Assembly (NCBI RefSeq): GCF_016772275.1
Contig: NZ_CP065425.1
Coordinates: 2,510,653 to 2,574,652 of the forward strand
Reading direction: 5' to 3'
DNA length: 64,000 nucleotides
Source: Heyndrickxia vini
GTDB lineage: Bacteria; Bacillota; Bacilli; Bacillales; Bacillaceae_C
Under the pieces are notes generated by a model. It searched no databases. It worked only from the letters and a program-made list of their open reading frames with translations, and was not told the origin of the DNA. Positions 37,865 to 47,685 of this stretch are shown piece after piece; the first letter of the stretch is position 1, and each line of letters opens with the position of its first letter. A program made the translations under genes and the position numbers.

Positions 37865-38314
37865 TTATTTACCTATTTCTAAAGCTTTCATCATCATCGA
37901 TTTGGATGCATTAAGAACGGTTACGTTTGCCTCATATGATCTGGTTGCACTCATTAAGTCCACCATCTCCCTAAGTGGATCAACATTTGGCAGGCTAACA
38001 TAACCATCTTGGTTGGCATCAGGGTTCTCTGGGTCGTAAACTAATTTTGAAGGTGTATTATCTTCGACTATTTTAGTTACTTTTACTCCACCAGTACCGT
38101 TTTGATTATTGAGAGCTGTTTGAAAATGATTTGTAAAGGAATCAGATCTCGGCTCAAGAACGACCATTTTACGTTTGTATGGTTGCCAGACCCCGTTTAC
38201 TAATTTTCCTCTTGTCGTGTCTACGTTAGCCATATTAGAGGAAATAACATCCATCCTTAAACGTTGAGCAGTAAGAGCAGAAGAAGTAATGCCCATTCCA
38301 TTAAACATAGACAT
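37865..38314 (-). CDS. flgC: Flagellar basal-body rod protein FlgC
   Basis: Proximal rod subunit. 149 residues. N-terminal axial motif GITSSALTAQRLRMDVISSN then MANVDTTRG; C-terminal MVDLMSATRSYEANVTVLN and SKSMMMKALEIGK. Two bases separate it from flgB, so it is translationally coupled. Confidence 0.96.
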   Translation of the reverse strand: MSMFNGMGITSSALTAQRLRMDVISSNMANVDTTRGKLVNGVWQPYKRKMVVLEPRSDSFTNHFQTALNNQNGTGGVKVTKIVEDNTPSKLVYDPENPDANQDGYVSLPNVDPLREMVDLMSATRSYEANVTVLNASKSMMMKALEIGK

Positions 38315-38316
38315 AC

Positions 38317-38709
38317 TTATTTCCCTCCTCTAATCACTGTCTGTAAAGTTGAAAATTTCCCACTAATTCGATCAGATAACGCATCATAATATATTTGGTT
38401 CGTTGCAAGGTCGGACATTTCTTTATCAACATCCACCCCATTTCCATTTTCGTTATACTCAATATTTTGTTGTGTCGATATAAGGGAATCGCTTGCCATA
38501 TTTTGAAATTCAAAGTGTCTTGAATCCGTTCGTATCGCTTCAAACGGTTGGTTTAACTGCTGATCAAACACCTGCTTAAAACTAACTTCCTTTGGTTTAT
38601 AGTTCGGTGTGTCAACATTTGCTATATTATCGGCAATGACTTTTTGTTTTAATGAAGAATAATCCAAGGCACGTTCTAATGTATTAAAAGTAGTAGAAAA
38701 TAAATTCAA
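38317..38709 (-). CDS. flgB: Flagellar basal-body rod protein FlgB
   Basis: Proximal rod subunit and first gene of the fla/che operon. 130 residues. N-terminal axial motif SSLKQKVIADNIANVDTPNY near 19-38 and the C-terminal MSDLATNQIYYDALSDRISG segment are typical. AAGAGGTGTCA precedes the ATG, and the operon promoter region lies in the 414 bases upstream. Confidence 0.96.
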   Translation of the reverse strand: MNLFSTTFNTLERALDYSSLKQKVIADNIANVDTPNYKPKEVSFKQVFDQQLNQPFEAIRTDSRHFEFQNMASDSLISTQQNIEYNENGNGVDVDKEMSDLATNQIYYDALSDRISGKFSTLQTVIRGGK

Positions 38710-38911
38710 TTATGACACCTCTTACTTTTCTTAGACATTTTTTGATTTTTTATGACAATCTTCTTACAAACTATTATTATTTTAAAGTTAAATATACGGA
38801 CTGTCCATGCTATGTATAAAAATTTCATTAAAATTTCCTTTATTTTAATTAAGATAGGACTTTTGGTATACGTCCGATTCTTTATTTAAAAACTCATTAT
38901 TTGCTGATCTA

Positions 38912-38937
38912 ATTTTAGCAACTTTTATTACTGTCAA
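38912..38937 (-). promoter_or_regulatory. Candidate SigA promoter for the flgB operon
   Basis: TTGACA (38932-38937) and an extended -10 TGC-TAAAAT (38912-38917) on the minus strand. The spacing between these two boxes is only 14 bases; counting 17 gives a weak -35 (TAGTTG), so the extended -10 may carry the promoter. Tentative. Confidence 0.35.
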
Positions 38938-39066
38938 CTACTGTGTTTTATTGGTATTTTTTCATTTCATTTTTATTATAAAATTGCACTTTCATAGGTA
39001 TTTATAACCATGTTTTTTTGTAATTGTTCCAAAGTTTTTTATTATTTAATATTATCCATGCATAAT

Positions 39067-39097
39067 AAAACCACCAATGAATCAATCATTGGTGGTT
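39067..39097 (-). terminator. Intrinsic terminator after codY
   Basis: 12-bp stem AACCACCAATGA / TCATTGGTGGTT (39069-39080 and 39086-39097), 5-base loop, then TTTTATTATG on the minus strand. It starts 26 bases after the codY stop and cleanly divides the codY operon from fla/che. Confidence 0.88.
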
Positions 39098-39123
39098 GCA
39101 TAATGTCGAGATTCGACGAAACC

Positions 39124-39903
39124 TTAATTTGATTTTAATTTTTCAAGTTCAACAAGGAATTTATCATTTAATACTTTGATATACGTACCTTTCATTCCTA
39201 AAGATCTTGATTCGATTACACCGGCACTTTCTAATTTACGTAGCGCATTGACGATAACAGATCGCGTAATACCCACTCTGTCAGCAATTTTCGAAGCTAC
39301 TAGTAAACCTTCTTTGCCGTTTAACTCTTCAAAAATATGCTCGATTGCTTCTAGTTCACTATATGATAACGAACTAATCGCCATTTGAACAACCGCTTTG
39401 CTTCTAGCTTCAACTTCAATTTCCTCTGATTTTTCACGAAGAATTTCCATACCAACTACCGTTGCACCATATTCAGCAAGGATTAAATCATCATCATGGA
39501 ATTTCTCTTGAAGACGAGCAAGAATTAAAGTACCTAATCTTTCTCCTCCACCGATAATTGGAACAACTGTTGTTAATCCACTTTGGAAAATTTCTTTATT
39601 TTCAACTGGAAATGCAGTATATTCACTATTCACATCTAAATTTGGCGATGTTTCATTTATGCTGAAAAGACTATTTGTATATTCTTCCGGAAATTGACGA
39701 TCTTCTAACATCTTTGTCATACGCTCGTTTTCAACTTGTTGATTAATAGCAAAGCCCAATAATTTTCCACGACGGCTAACAACATAAACATTTGCCTCAA
39801 TTACTTCACTTAAAGTTTGAGACATTTCATTAAAATTAACCGGTTTCCCAGCAGCTTTTTGTAACATTGCATTAATTTTTCTTGTTTTGTCTAATAAATT
39901 CAT
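39124..39903 (-). CDS. codY: GTP- and isoleucine-sensing global repressor CodY
   Basis: Global regulator of nutrient adaptation; in B. subtilis it also represses motility genes. 259 residues, the family length. GAF-type ligand domain at 1-150 ([20 protein letters not shown] start, then [12 protein letters not shown]), and a C-terminal winged helix-turn-helix with [18 protein letters not shown] near 205-222. ATG 39903 chosen over the start 24 codons upstream: AGGAGGAAGAAAA precedes it and CodY always begins this way. Confidence 0.97.
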   Translation of the reverse strand: MNLLDKTRKINAMLQKAAGKPVNFNEMSQTLSEVIEANVYVVSRRGKLLGFAINQQVENERMTKMLEDRQFPEEYTNSLFSINETSPNLDVNSEYTAFPVENKEIFQSGLTTVVPIIGGGERLGTLILARLQEKFHDDDLILAEYGATVVGMEILREKSEEIEVEARSKAVVQMAISSLSYSELEAIEHIFEELNGKEGLLVASKIADRVGITRSVIVNALRKLESAGVIESRSLGMKGTYIKVLNDKFLVELEKLKSN

Positions 39904-40062
39904 TTTTCTTCCTCCTAGTGGATTCATTACTTCATTTTGTATTTCATTTTTTTGAACTGATAAGGATTTTTTCATTTCTATGTTAATAATCCCGACTGTT
40001 GATTTTTCGCTCCAATCAACTTAGCAGCAAAATCAATAGTGTCCTTTAACATAGCTATTTCA

Positions 40063-41481
40063 TTAAAGTATGAACTGACTTAAGTCTTTGTTTTGCGAAA
40101 TTGCTCCGAGTTTTTCGTTTACATATTGAGGTGTAATATTAATTTTTTCCAGTGTTATGTCCGGTGCTTCAAACGATAAGTCTTCGAGAAGTTTCTCTAA
40201 AATTGTATGCAACCGTCTTGCCCCAATGTTATCCGTATTTTGATTTACTTCATATGCAATTTCTGCAATTCTAACAATAGCATCGTCAGAAAATTCAATT
40301 TGTATACCTTCTGTCTCCAATAATGCAATATATTGTTTTATTAATGCGTTATCCGGCTCAACTAAGATTTTCACAAAATCTTCAACAGTTAGTTTACCAA
40401 GTTCTACACGAATAGGAAAACGCCCTTGCAATTCAGGAATCAATTCGGATGGTTTCGCCATATGAAATGCACCTGCTGCAATAAATAAAATATGATCAGT
40501 TTTTACTGAACCGTATTTTGTCACTACAGTTGAACCTTCAACAATTGGCAAAATATCTCTTTGAACTCCTTCACGAGATACATCTGCTGATGAGGAGTTA
40601 CTATTTTTACCGACAATCTTATCAATCTCATCTATAAAAATAATACCCATTTGTTCGGAACGAAAAACAGCTTCTTGTGTTACTTCATCCATATCGATCA
40701 ACTTTTGTGCCTCATCGTTTGTTAAGATTTTACGTGCTTCCTTAACAGTTACTTTTCTTTTCTTCTTTTTCTTAGGCATTAAATTGCTAAATGCATCTTG
40801 CATATTCATTCCCATTTGTTCCATACCGGATCCTTGAAGCATATCGAACATAGAAGGTTGCTGTTCTTCAATCTCTACAGTAACTAATTCACTTTCCAGT
40901 TCACCATTGGCTAGTTTTTCTTCAATGCTTTTTCGGTATTCTTTCATTGGAACATCTTCTGAAGAATCTTCTTCCGATTCATTCGATTGATCATTTCCGC
41001 CAAAAATCATTTCAAAAGGATTTTTATAGTTCGATGATTTCTTTTTTGAAGGAACGAGTAATTCAACTAACCGACGATTCGCGTATTCTTCTGCTCTTTC
41101 CTTTACTTGAATCACTTTTTCTTCTTTTACTAAACGTACCGAAGTTTCAACCAAATCTCTCACCATTGATTCAACGTCACGGCCAACGTAGCCAACTTCT
41201 GTAAACTTGGTAGCCTCTATTTTTATAAAAGGGGCTCCAACTAACCGAGCCATTCTTCTTGCTATCTCTGTTTTTCCTACCCCGGTAGGTCCGATCATTA
41301 AAATGTTTTTCGGTATGATTTCATCACGAAATTTTTCATCTAAAAGGCTACGACGATACCTATTACGTAATGCAACTGCTACAGCTCTTTTGGCATCTTT
41401 TTGTCCGACAATATATTGATCTAATCGATCGACAATCTGTCTGGGCGTTAAACTCATTGCTTTATTCATATTGTTTGCCAC
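40063..41481 (-). CDS. clpY: ATP-dependent protease/unfoldase ATPase subunit ClpY (HslU)
   Basis: AAA+ unfoldase that feeds substrates to ClpQ. 472 residues. GTG start with AAGGAG 9 bases ahead; N-terminal [19 protein letters not shown]; Walker [10 protein letters not shown] at 64-72; intermediate I-domain at about 115-245 containing a Lys-rich [10 protein letters not shown] patch; Walker [11 protein letters not shown] near 278-287; sensor-2 [18 protein letters not shown] near the C-terminus. Intact, although its partner clpQ is frameshifted, so it may act alone in this strain. Confidence 0.96.
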   Translation of the reverse strand: MANNMNKAMSLTPRQIVDRLDQYIVGQKDAKRAVAVALRNRYRRSLLDEKFRDEIIPKNILMIGPTGVGKTEIARRMARLVGAPFIKIEATKFTEVGYVGRDVESMVRDLVETSVRLVKEEKVIQVKERAEEYANRRLVELLVPSKKKSSNYKNPFEMIFGGNDQSNESEEDSSEDVPMKEYRKSIEEKLANGELESELVTVEIEEQQPSMFDMLQGSGMEQMGMNMQDAFSNLMPKKKKKRKVTVKEARKILTNDEAQKLIDMDEVTQEAVFRSEQMGIIFIDEIDKIVGKNSNSSSADVSREGVQRDILPIVEGSTVVTKYGSVKTDHILFIAAGAFHMAKPSELIPELQGRFPIRVELGKLTVEDFVKILVEPDNALIKQYIALLETEGIQIEFSDDAIVRIAEIAYEVNQNTDNIGARRLHTILEKLLEDLSFEAPDITLEKINITPQYVNEKLGAISQNKDLSQFIL

Positions 41482-41546
41482 ATCAATTCACTCCTTAAAT
41501 TCAGTTTAAATAAATTTCTTAGTGATTCGAGAAATGACATAACTTA

Positions 41547-42088
41547 TTATAGTTCTTCGACAATAATATTAGTGTTCGTATACACACATATGTCTGCTGC
41601 AATATCCAGTGATGCCTTCGCAATTTCTTTTGCGGTAAGCATTTCACCTGCATGTTGTTTAAGTGCCCTTCCCGCCGATAGGGCATAATTTCCACCGAGC
41701 CTATAGCCAGAATTCCATCGTCCGGTTCAATTACTTCACCTGTACCGGAAATTAAAAGCATTTGGCTTTCATCCATTACGATTAACATCGCTTCTAATTT
41801 TCGTAAAATTTTATCGCTTCTCCATTGCTTCGCAAGTTCAACTGCCGCTCTTGTTAAATTCCCATTAAACTCCTGAAGTTTCCCTTCGAACATTTCAGAT
41901 AAAGTAAATGCATCGGCTACGGAACCTGCAAAACCTGCCAACACTTTCCCGTTAAATAACTTTCTTACTTTTTTTGCGGTATGTTTCATTACTACTGCAT
42001 TTCCAAAAGTAACTTGACCATCTCCCGCCATTGCTGCTTTACCTTTATGCTGAACAGCAAAAATCGTTGTTGCATGGAAATCTCCCAT
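41547..42088 (-). pseudogene. clpQ: Frameshifted peptidase subunit ClpQ (HslV)
   Basis: Threonine/serine-type peptidase of the ClpYQ complex. The frame is normal for about 130 residues ([16 protein letters not shown] start; [11 protein letters not shown]), then one base is missing in the stretch that should encode Gly-Ser-Gly-Gly-Asn-Tyr, near 41696-41699. After that, the correct frame continues in a different phase ([18 protein letters not shown] to [14 protein letters not shown]) and stops at 41547. Restoring one base gives 180 residues, the family length. As read, the frame runs on to 41519 with 65 unrelated residues. The Gly at position 2 is also seen in some Bacillus ClpQ proteins. Sequencing error and real mutation cannot be told apart here. 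Confidence 0.88.
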
Positions 42089-42194
42089 ATGAACACCTCC
42101 GAATAATTAATGCAAATTAATTATTTATTTTTTGATTGGAACGAACTTATAGATTGACAGTTCTGAAAAAAACTTTATTTCATTTATCATCAAT

Positions 42195-43094
42195 TTAAGC
42201 TCTTGGATGATAATTTAAATACGTTTTACGCAATTGTTCCTTCGTCACATGTGTATATATTTGAGTTGACGATAAATTTTCATGTCCAAGAAGTTCCTGT
42301 ACTGTCCTTAAATCTGCACCATTATTTAGTAGATGAGTGGCAAACGTATGTCTAAGCATATGTGGATGCATTTTTCCAGTAAGTGCAGCTTTGCTAATCA
42401 AATTATTTAAAATATGACGAATTCCTCTAGTCGTTAACGGAGTTCCTCGATAATTGACAAAAAGATATTCGTGATTGGACTTGTTCATTAGTAAAGGTCT
42501 AGCATTCTTTATGTAATTGTTTAGTGCATCATTTGCAAAAGTCCCAAATAATACAATTCGTTCTTTTTTCCCTTTACCTTTAACATGAATCGTTTCAAAG
42601 TCAAAATCAATATCATTTAGTTTAATATTTGCACATTCACTTACACGAATTCCTGTGGAATACAACACTTCAAGAAGTGATAAATTTCTAAAGTCTAAGT
42701 TTGTATTTCCCTGACAAACTTCAAAAAGCTTTTCCATTTCCTCTTCATAAAAGAATTTCGGAATCTTTAGTTGTTTTTTTGATTGAGAAATTAACGTAAA
42801 TGGATTTTCCTTAACTATCTTTTCCCTCATCAAAAATTTAAAAAAGCTTCGTAAACTAGAAATTTTGCGAGCTAAACTTGTTCTGCTATATTCCTTTTCA
42901 TACAGTTTTGTTAAATACAACCTGGCATCAAAATATTCAACATCTTCAAGGTGTGAAATACCTTGTTCAACCATGAACATGTAAAAGTGTTCAATGTCTC
43001 TGCGATAAAATTTCACGGTGTATTCAGAGTAATTTCTTTCTACCTGAATATACTCAATAAAAGCATATAGATTCGTTTTCAAATCCTCATCCAT
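42195..43094 (-). CDS. xerC: Tyrosine recombinase XerC (CodV)
   Basis: Site-specific recombinase that works with XerD at dif to resolve chromosome dimers. 299 residues. N-terminal core-binding domain (about 5-95) and catalytic domain with Arg150 (TGIRVSE), Lys174, His245 and Arg248 (HMLRHTFATHLL), His271 (LLGHENLSSTQIY) and nucleophile Tyr280. All six catalytic residues are in place. First gene of the xerC-clpQ-clpY-codY unit. trmFO, which sits just upstream in B. subtilis, is absent. Confidence 0.97.
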   Translation of the reverse strand: MDEDLKTNLYAFIEYIQVERNYSEYTVKFYRRDIEHFYMFMVEQGISHLEDVEYFDARLYLTKLYEKEYSRTSLARKISSLRSFFKFLMREKIVKENPFTLISQSKKQLKIPKFFYEEEMEKLFEVCQGNTNLDFRNLSLLEVLYSTGIRVSECANIKLNDIDFDFETIHVKGKGKKERIVLFGTFANDALNNYIKNARPLLMNKSNHEYLFVNYRGTPLTTRGIRHILNNLISKAALTGKMHPHMLRHTFATHLLNNGADLRTVQELLGHENLSSTQIYTHVTKEQLRKTYLNYHPRA

Positions 43095-43109
43095 ATTAAC
43101 ACCTCATAA

Positions 43110-43140
43110 GGCTACTAAATATTATCACACTTTAGTAGCC
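43110..43140. promoter_or_regulatory. 31-bp palindrome overlapping the xerC promoter (possible operator)
   Basis: Perfect 10-bp arms GGCTACTAAA (43110-43119) and TTTAGTAGCC (43131-43140) with 11 bases between. One arm lies in the -35/-10 spacer and the other begins at the last base of the -10, so a protein bound here would block RNA polymerase. No T-run follows on either strand, so it is not a terminator. I do not recognise the motif. Confidence 0.6.
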
Positions 43141-43147
43141 CTTGCAA
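43119..43147 (-). promoter_or_regulatory. SigA-type promoter for xerC-clpQ-clpY-codY
   Basis: TTGCAA (43142-43147) and TAATAT (43119-43124), 17 bases apart on the minus strand, with an extended TGA before the -10. Predicted start near 43112, leaving a short leader of about 18 bases that holds the GAGGTG ribosome site of xerC. Confidence 0.7.
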
Positions 43148-43320
43148 TCAATGTTACAAACTTTTCACAAAGTTTTGAATTGTTCACTAAACAAGATTAA
43201 TTAAATTCGACAAATTTTTTATTTATCCCCTAAAGCATTTTACAACACTCAATCAAAGAAATAAAGTATTTGCAATTTTTTTAGTTAATCAATCTTCTTA
43301 AATTTTTTCCCTTTTAGAAC

Positions 43321-43346
43321 AAAAAAGGTGAGTATCGCAACTCACC
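43321..43346 (-). terminator. Intrinsic terminator after topA
   Basis: Stem GGTGAGT / ACTCACC (43327-43333 and 43340-43346), 6-base loop, followed on the minus strand by six T. It lies 15 bases past the topA stop. Confidence 0.85.
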
Positions 43347-43361
43347 CCACTACTTTAATTA

Positions 43362-45437
43362 TTATTCCACAGTCTTTTCTTTATAATCACAATTCGTACA
43401 TTGTACTTGGACACCTTTTTTTAGTTTCTTTTCAACTAAAAGCTGTTCACATTTCGGACATTTTCTTTCGATTGGCTTATCCCATGATAAGAAATCACAT
43501 TCTGGATAACGATCACATCCATAAAAGATTCTTTTCTTTTTACTTTTTCTTTCAATTATATTTCCTTCATTACATTTCGGACATTTAACCCCAATTTCCT
43601 TTACGATTGGTTTCGTATTTCTACAGTCCGGAAAATTACTGCATGCCATGAATTTTCCGTATCGTCCCATTTTGAACACCATTGGGTTTCCGCATAATTC
43701 ACAATCTTCGCCGGCTTCCTCATCCTTAATTTCAACTTTCTCCATTTCTGATTCGGCCTTCACTAGATTTTCATAAAAACCTTTATAAAAATCATCAATT
43801 ATTTTTACCCACTCGATTTTTCCTTCCTCAATTTCATCGAGATTATGTTCCATTTTTGCTGTAAATTCCACATCTAAAATTTCAGGAAAGAATTCCATTA
43901 TTAGCTCTAAAACAATTTCGCCAAGTTCAGTAGGGATAAATCTTTTATTATCAAGGGCTACATATCCTCTTTTTTGAATCGTATCTAATGTAGGAGCATA
44001 TGTAGATGGTCGTCCAATACCTAGTTCCTCAAGCGTTTTTACTAAACGTGCCTCCGTATATCTAGGAGGTGGCTGTGTAAAGTGTTGTTTCGGATCAACC
44101 AAGTCTGATTTTACTATATCTCCTTCCACCATTTGAGGGAGAAATTTTTCCTTTTCTTCGGATTGGTCGTCTGTTCCTTCGACATACACTTTCATAAAAC
44201 CAGAAAATTTCAATTTGGATCCATTTGCTCTAAAAACAATCTCACCATTATTTAAATCAACACTCATCGTATCCATAATCGCTTGAGCCATTTGACTAGC
44301 GACAAAACGTTCCCAAATTAATTTATATAATCTTAATTGATCACGGCTTAAAAATTCTTTAAGTACACTCGGTTCTCTCATCGTACTTGTCGGACGGATG
44401 GCCTCATGCGCATCTTGAGTATTAGATGATTTCTTTTCCTTTCGCTGCTCTGTGCGAATATATTCTTTTCCATATTGCTGTTGAATAAAATTTGCAGCTT
44501 CTTCTTGTGCAACCTCAGATATACGAGTAGAATCTGTTCTCATATAAGTAATTAGACCAACCGTTCCTTCTTTTCCTAAATCGATTCCTTCATATAGCTG
44601 TTGTGCTAACATCATCGTCTTTTTTGCTCTGAAATTTAGCTTTCTGGCTGCTTCTTGTTGAAGTGAAGAAGTGGTAAATGGCGGAGCAGGATTACGCTTT
44701 CTTTCCTTTTTTGATACAGAAGTAATTTCGAAATCTTTCCCTTTAATTTGGGAAAGAATAGATTTAACTTCCTTCTCCGACTTAAGCTCCACTTTTTTCC
44801 CATTTATACCGTAAAAGGAACCTTGGAATGTATCTTTTCCTTTTTTAAAATCGGCAACGATTGTCCAATATTCTTCAGGTATAAAATTTTTAATTTCATT
44901 TTCACGATCAATGATTAACCGAACTGCTACTGATTGTACCCGACCTGCACTTAATCCTTTTTTTACCTTTTTCCACAATAATGGACTGATGTTATATCCA
45001 ACTAAGCGATCCAAAATTCGTCGTGCTTGTTGTGCATCAACTAAATCCGTATTGATTGGACGCGGATGTTTAAATGATTCTTTAATGGCATCTTTTGTAA
45101 TTTCATTAAAAACAACTCGGCAATCAGAATGGATATCTACATCTAAACTATGTGCCAAATGCCATGCAATAGCTTCCCCTTCGCGATCAGGGTCAGCCGC
45201 CAAGTATACTTTCTTAGCTTTTTTTGCTGCAGTCTTCAGTTCCTTTAAAACAGGTCCTTTTCCTCGAATGGTTATATATTTCGGTTCAAAGTTATGTTCA
45301 GTGTCAACACCCATTTGACTTCTAGGTAAATCCCTAATATGTCCCATCGATGCTTTTACTTTATATTTCTTTCCTAAATATCGTTCAATGGTTTTCGCCT
45401 TTGCCGGCGATTCCACGATTACTAAGTACTCTGACAT
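43362..45437 (-). CDS. topA: DNA topoisomerase I (type IA)
   Basis: Relaxes negative supercoils. 691 residues. TOPRIM domain at 1-115 ([32 protein letters not shown]), DNA-binding [13 protein letters not shown] near 163-175, catalytic Tyr298 in [12 protein letters not shown], and three C-terminal zinc fingers at about 580-688 (CELCGNP...C, CPKCNEGN...C, CPKCEQL...C). GGGAGG precedes the ATG by 7 bases. Full length for Bacillus. Confidence 0.97.
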   Translation of the reverse strand: MSEYLVIVESPAKAKTIERYLGKKYKVKASMGHIRDLPRSQMGVDTEHNFEPKYITIRGKGPVLKELKTAAKKAKKVYLAADPDREGEAIAWHLAHSLDVDIHSDCRVVFNEITKDAIKESFKHPRPINTDLVDAQQARRILDRLVGYNISPLLWKKVKKGLSAGRVQSVAVRLIIDRENEIKNFIPEEYWTIVADFKKGKDTFQGSFYGINGKKVELKSEKEVKSILSQIKGKDFEITSVSKKERKRNPAPPFTTSSLQQEAARKLNFRAKKTMMLAQQLYEGIDLGKEGTVGLITYMRTDSTRISEVAQEEAANFIQQQYGKEYIRTEQRKEKKSSNTQDAHEAIRPTSTMREPSVLKEFLSRDQLRLYKLIWERFVASQMAQAIMDTMSVDLNNGEIVFRANGSKLKFSGFMKVYVEGTDDQSEEKEKFLPQMVEGDIVKSDLVDPKQHFTQPPPRYTEARLVKTLEELGIGRPSTYAPTLDTIQKRGYVALDNKRFIPTELGEIVLELIMEFFPEILDVEFTAKMEHNLDEIEEGKIEWVKIIDDFYKGFYENLVKAESEMEKVEIKDEEAGEDCELCGNPMVFKMGRYGKFMACSNFPDCRNTKPIVKEIGVKCPKCNEGNIIERKSKKKRIFYGCDRYPECDFLSWDKPIERKCPKCEQLLVEKKLKKGVQVQCTNCDYKEKTVE

Positions 45438-45821
45438 TAAGAAGCCTCCCAGAGGTTTTCATTATTTTTCTAGTTATATACTTTTCCAATATTTCCAATA
45501 CGTAAAATCAAGTGTTCATATTAACCCTGATTTTTTTATTTGTCAATAAAGAGCAATAATTCAAAACTAGAAATCGTTTTCATAATTAGTTTTTTATTGC
45601 TAGTATCTGTTGGAAACAGTATAACAGATTTTCCAAAATTGCAACCTTTTTCTCTTAAACAGTTTATTTTTTATCATTTCATTCGAAAATTTTCAGTTTG
45701 TTTTCCTTAAGAAACTATAGATAAATCTAGATATATGAAAAAAAAGCAAGAAAATTACATCATTTAAATATTTGGCTTTGTAAAATCTTATTTGGTCATA
45801 CAATAAGCAGATGGTTCACAC
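45438..45821 (-). other. Gap between dprA and topA
   Basis: 384 bases, about three-quarters A+T, with no credible coding frame and no clear terminator after dprA. It holds a candidate topA promoter near 45618-45644 and otherwise nothing I can assign. Confidence 0.6.
45618..45644 (-). promoter_or_regulatory. Candidate promoter for topA
   Basis: TTGCAA (45639-45644) and an extended -10 TGT-TATACT (45618-45623) on the minus strand. The spacer is 15 bases, shorter than usual, but the extended -10 supports it. Leader would be about 170 bases. Confidence 0.4.
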
Positions 45822-46694
45822 CTATAGGTTAAGTTCAGTGATAATATCTTCACTTTTTAGTACCAATTTTGCTCCCTGCTGTATTAGCATATTTGTTCCT
45901 TTTGAAAGTGGGTCAAACATATTACCCGGTATTGCGAATACTTCTCTGCCTTCCTGTAATGCATATTCCGCAGTAATTAATGATCCACTTCTTTCCTCCG
46001 CTTGAATAATTAATGTTCCAATCGACAATCCATTTATGATTCGATTTCTCATTGGGAAATGCCATTTTTGAGGTTTTGTATGTGGAGGATACTCTGAAAT
46101 AAGAAGATGCTCTTTTTTCATATTCTCTGCTAATTGTTTATTTTCCTGCGGGTAAACATGAAAAAATCCATTTCCTAATACACCAATTGTTTTTCCGCCA
46201 AATTGGATGGTGGTTTGATGTGCAATTGTATCTACCCCTTTTGCTAGACCACTGGTAATAATCACCCCTCTATTAATTAGACCAGGGAGCAGCTCTTCTA
46301 TCACTTTTCTAGCATATCCATTTCCTTTTCGTGAACCTACAATTGCAAGGGAAGGTTGGTTTAGAAGGGAGGCATTACCTATTGTGTATAAAACGATAGG
46401 AGGGTTATAAACCTGCTTTAATCTAAATGGATATTCTTTATCAAAAATAGTTATTGGATGAATGTTATGGTTCATAAGAGTGGTTAAAATTTTGTCGGGA
46501 TATAAATGGTGAAGATCGTTATAAAACTTGGAGAAGGCTTCTGATGAAAGCTGTGTGAGGTTTTTTAATGTGGGATCCGATAAGCGATATATATTTTTTA
46601 GACTTGGATCCGATTTAAGAATTGCTATTATTGCTTGCGATCCTATTCCCCTGCAATAATGAAGATGTATCAATTTTTTATTAAATTCTTCCAT
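45822..46694 (-). CDS. dprA: DNA processing protein DprA (Smf)
   Basis: Loads RecA on incoming single-stranded DNA in natural transformation. 290 residues. Small helical N-terminal domain, then a Rossmann-like core with VGSRKGNGYARKV near 113-125, TSGLAKGVDTIAH, FPMRNRIINGLS, and ERSGSLITAEYALQEGREVFAIPG near the end. All DNA-binding residues expected of the Rossmann core are there. Directly after the sucD terminator. Confidence 0.95.
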   Translation of the reverse strand: MEEFNKKLIHLHYCRGIGSQAIIAILKSDPSLKNIYRLSDPTLKNLTQLSSEAFSKFYNDLHHLYPDKILTTLMNHNIHPITIFDKEYPFRLKQVYNPPIVLYTIGNASLLNQPSLAIVGSRKGNGYARKVIEELLPGLINRGVIITSGLAKGVDTIAHQTTIQFGGKTIGVLGNGFFHVYPQENKQLAENMKKEHLLISEYPPHTKPQKWHFPMRNRIINGLSIGTLIIQAEERSGSLITAEYALQEGREVFAIPGNMFDPLSKGTNMLIQQGAKLVLKSEDIITELNL

Positions 46695-46717
46695 ATAATT
46701 CTCCTTCGAATGGTAGT

Positions 46718-46747
46718 AAAATAGTCCCTCTTAAAAGAGGGACTATT
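46718..46747 (-). terminator. Intrinsic terminator after sucD
   Basis: Stem of about 12 bp built on ATAGTCCCTCTT / AAGAGGGACTAT (46721-46746), followed on the minus strand by TTTTAC. It ends the sucC-sucD unit and lies between sucD and dprA. Confidence 0.85.
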
Positions 46748-46761
46748 CATTTAACTCTATC

Positions 46762-47664
46762 TTAATGTGTTTTACACTTTTCGTAAAGTCCTCTTTCTTT
46801 AAGAACTTCAATTAATGTTTCACCCATTACTGATGGTGTTGCTGCAACTTTAATACCGCATTCATTCATGACACGGATTTTTTCTGCAGCTGTACCTTTC
46901 CCACCGGAAATAATCGCACCAGCATGTCCCATACGTTTTCCAGGAGGTGCTGTTACACCGCCGATAAATCCAACAACTGGTTTTGTCATATTAGCTTTCA
47001 CCCAGTTAGCAGCTTCTTCTTCAGCAGTACCACCGATTTCACCAATCATAATTACAGCTTCTGTTTCTGGATCTTCATTGAATGCTTTTAATACATCAAT
47101 AAAATCAGTTCCATTAACAGGATCTCCACCGATACCTACAGCTGTTGTTTGTCCAATACCCGCTTGTGATAATTGATGAACTGCTTCATAAGTTAATGTA
47201 CCAGAACGTGATACAACACCAACATGTCCTTTTGTATGAATGTATCCAGGCATTATACCGATTTTACATTCTTCTGGAGTGATAACACCAGGACAGTTAG
47301 GACCTACTAAACGAGTCTTTTTGCCTTCCATATAACGTTTAACTTTTACCATATCTAATACTGGAATATGTTCAGTGATACAGATTGTTAAGTCTAATTC
47401 CGCGTCAACAGCTTCCAAAATTGCATCAGCAGCAAAAGGAGCTGGAACATAGATAACAGAAGCATTAGCACCAGTAGCTTTTACAGCTTCTTCAACTGTA
47501 TTAAATACTGGTACACCTTCAACTTCTGTTCCGCCTTTACCTGGTGATGTTCCACCAACGATTTTGGTACCATATTCTAGCATTTGTTTTGTATGGAAAA
47601 GAGCTGTTTTACCAGTAATACCTTGAACGATTACTTTTGTATCTTTATTAACAAAAACGCTCAT
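46762..47664 (-). CDS. sucD: Succinyl-CoA synthetase (ADP-forming), alpha subunit
   Basis: TCA-cycle enzyme that makes ATP and succinate from succinyl-CoA. 300 residues. CoA-binding Rossmann part at 1-130 ([29 protein letters not shown]), and the phospho-histidine in [18 protein letters not shown] near 247. Begins 21 bases after sucC. The last two genes of this unit are separated from dprA by a terminator. Confidence 0.97.
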   Translation of the reverse strand: MSVFVNKDTKVIVQGITGKTALFHTKQMLEYGTKIVGGTSPGKGGTEVEGVPVFNTVEEAVKATGANASVIYVPAPFAADAILEAVDAELDLTICITEHIPVLDMVKVKRYMEGKKTRLVGPNCPGVITPEECKIGIMPGYIHTKGHVGVVSRSGTLTYEAVHQLSQAGIGQTTAVGIGGDPVNGTDFIDVLKAFNEDPETEAVIMIGEIGGTAEEEAANWVKANMTKPVVGFIGGVTAPPGKRMGHAGAIISGGKGTAAEKIRVMNECGIKVAATPSVMGETLIEVLKERGLYEKCKTH

Positions 47665-47685
47665 TATATTCCCCTGCCTTTCTTA

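Larger units (their letters stand above)
38710..39123 (-). other. Gap upstream of the fla/che operon
   Basis: 414 bases, strongly AT-rich, no credible coding frame. It holds the codY terminator at the right end and the presumed operon promoter near its middle. I see no clear SigD site (TAAA, spacer, GCCGATA type), which B. subtilis has here. If the candidate promoter is right, the leader is about 195 bases. Confidence 0.6.

Noticed and set aside
41519-41546. Extended C-terminus of ClpQ as a real variant
   Set aside because: The proper family C-terminus is present in another phase, so this is a frameshift product.
43328-43588. 86-codon plus-strand frame at the end of topA
   Set aside because: Antisense to the zinc-finger part of topA, with no ribosome site; a shadow frame.
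45695-45715. Possible CodY box (AATTTTCAG) in the gap after dprA
   Set aside because: Only half of the 15-base palindrome matches; common by chance in AT-rich DNA.
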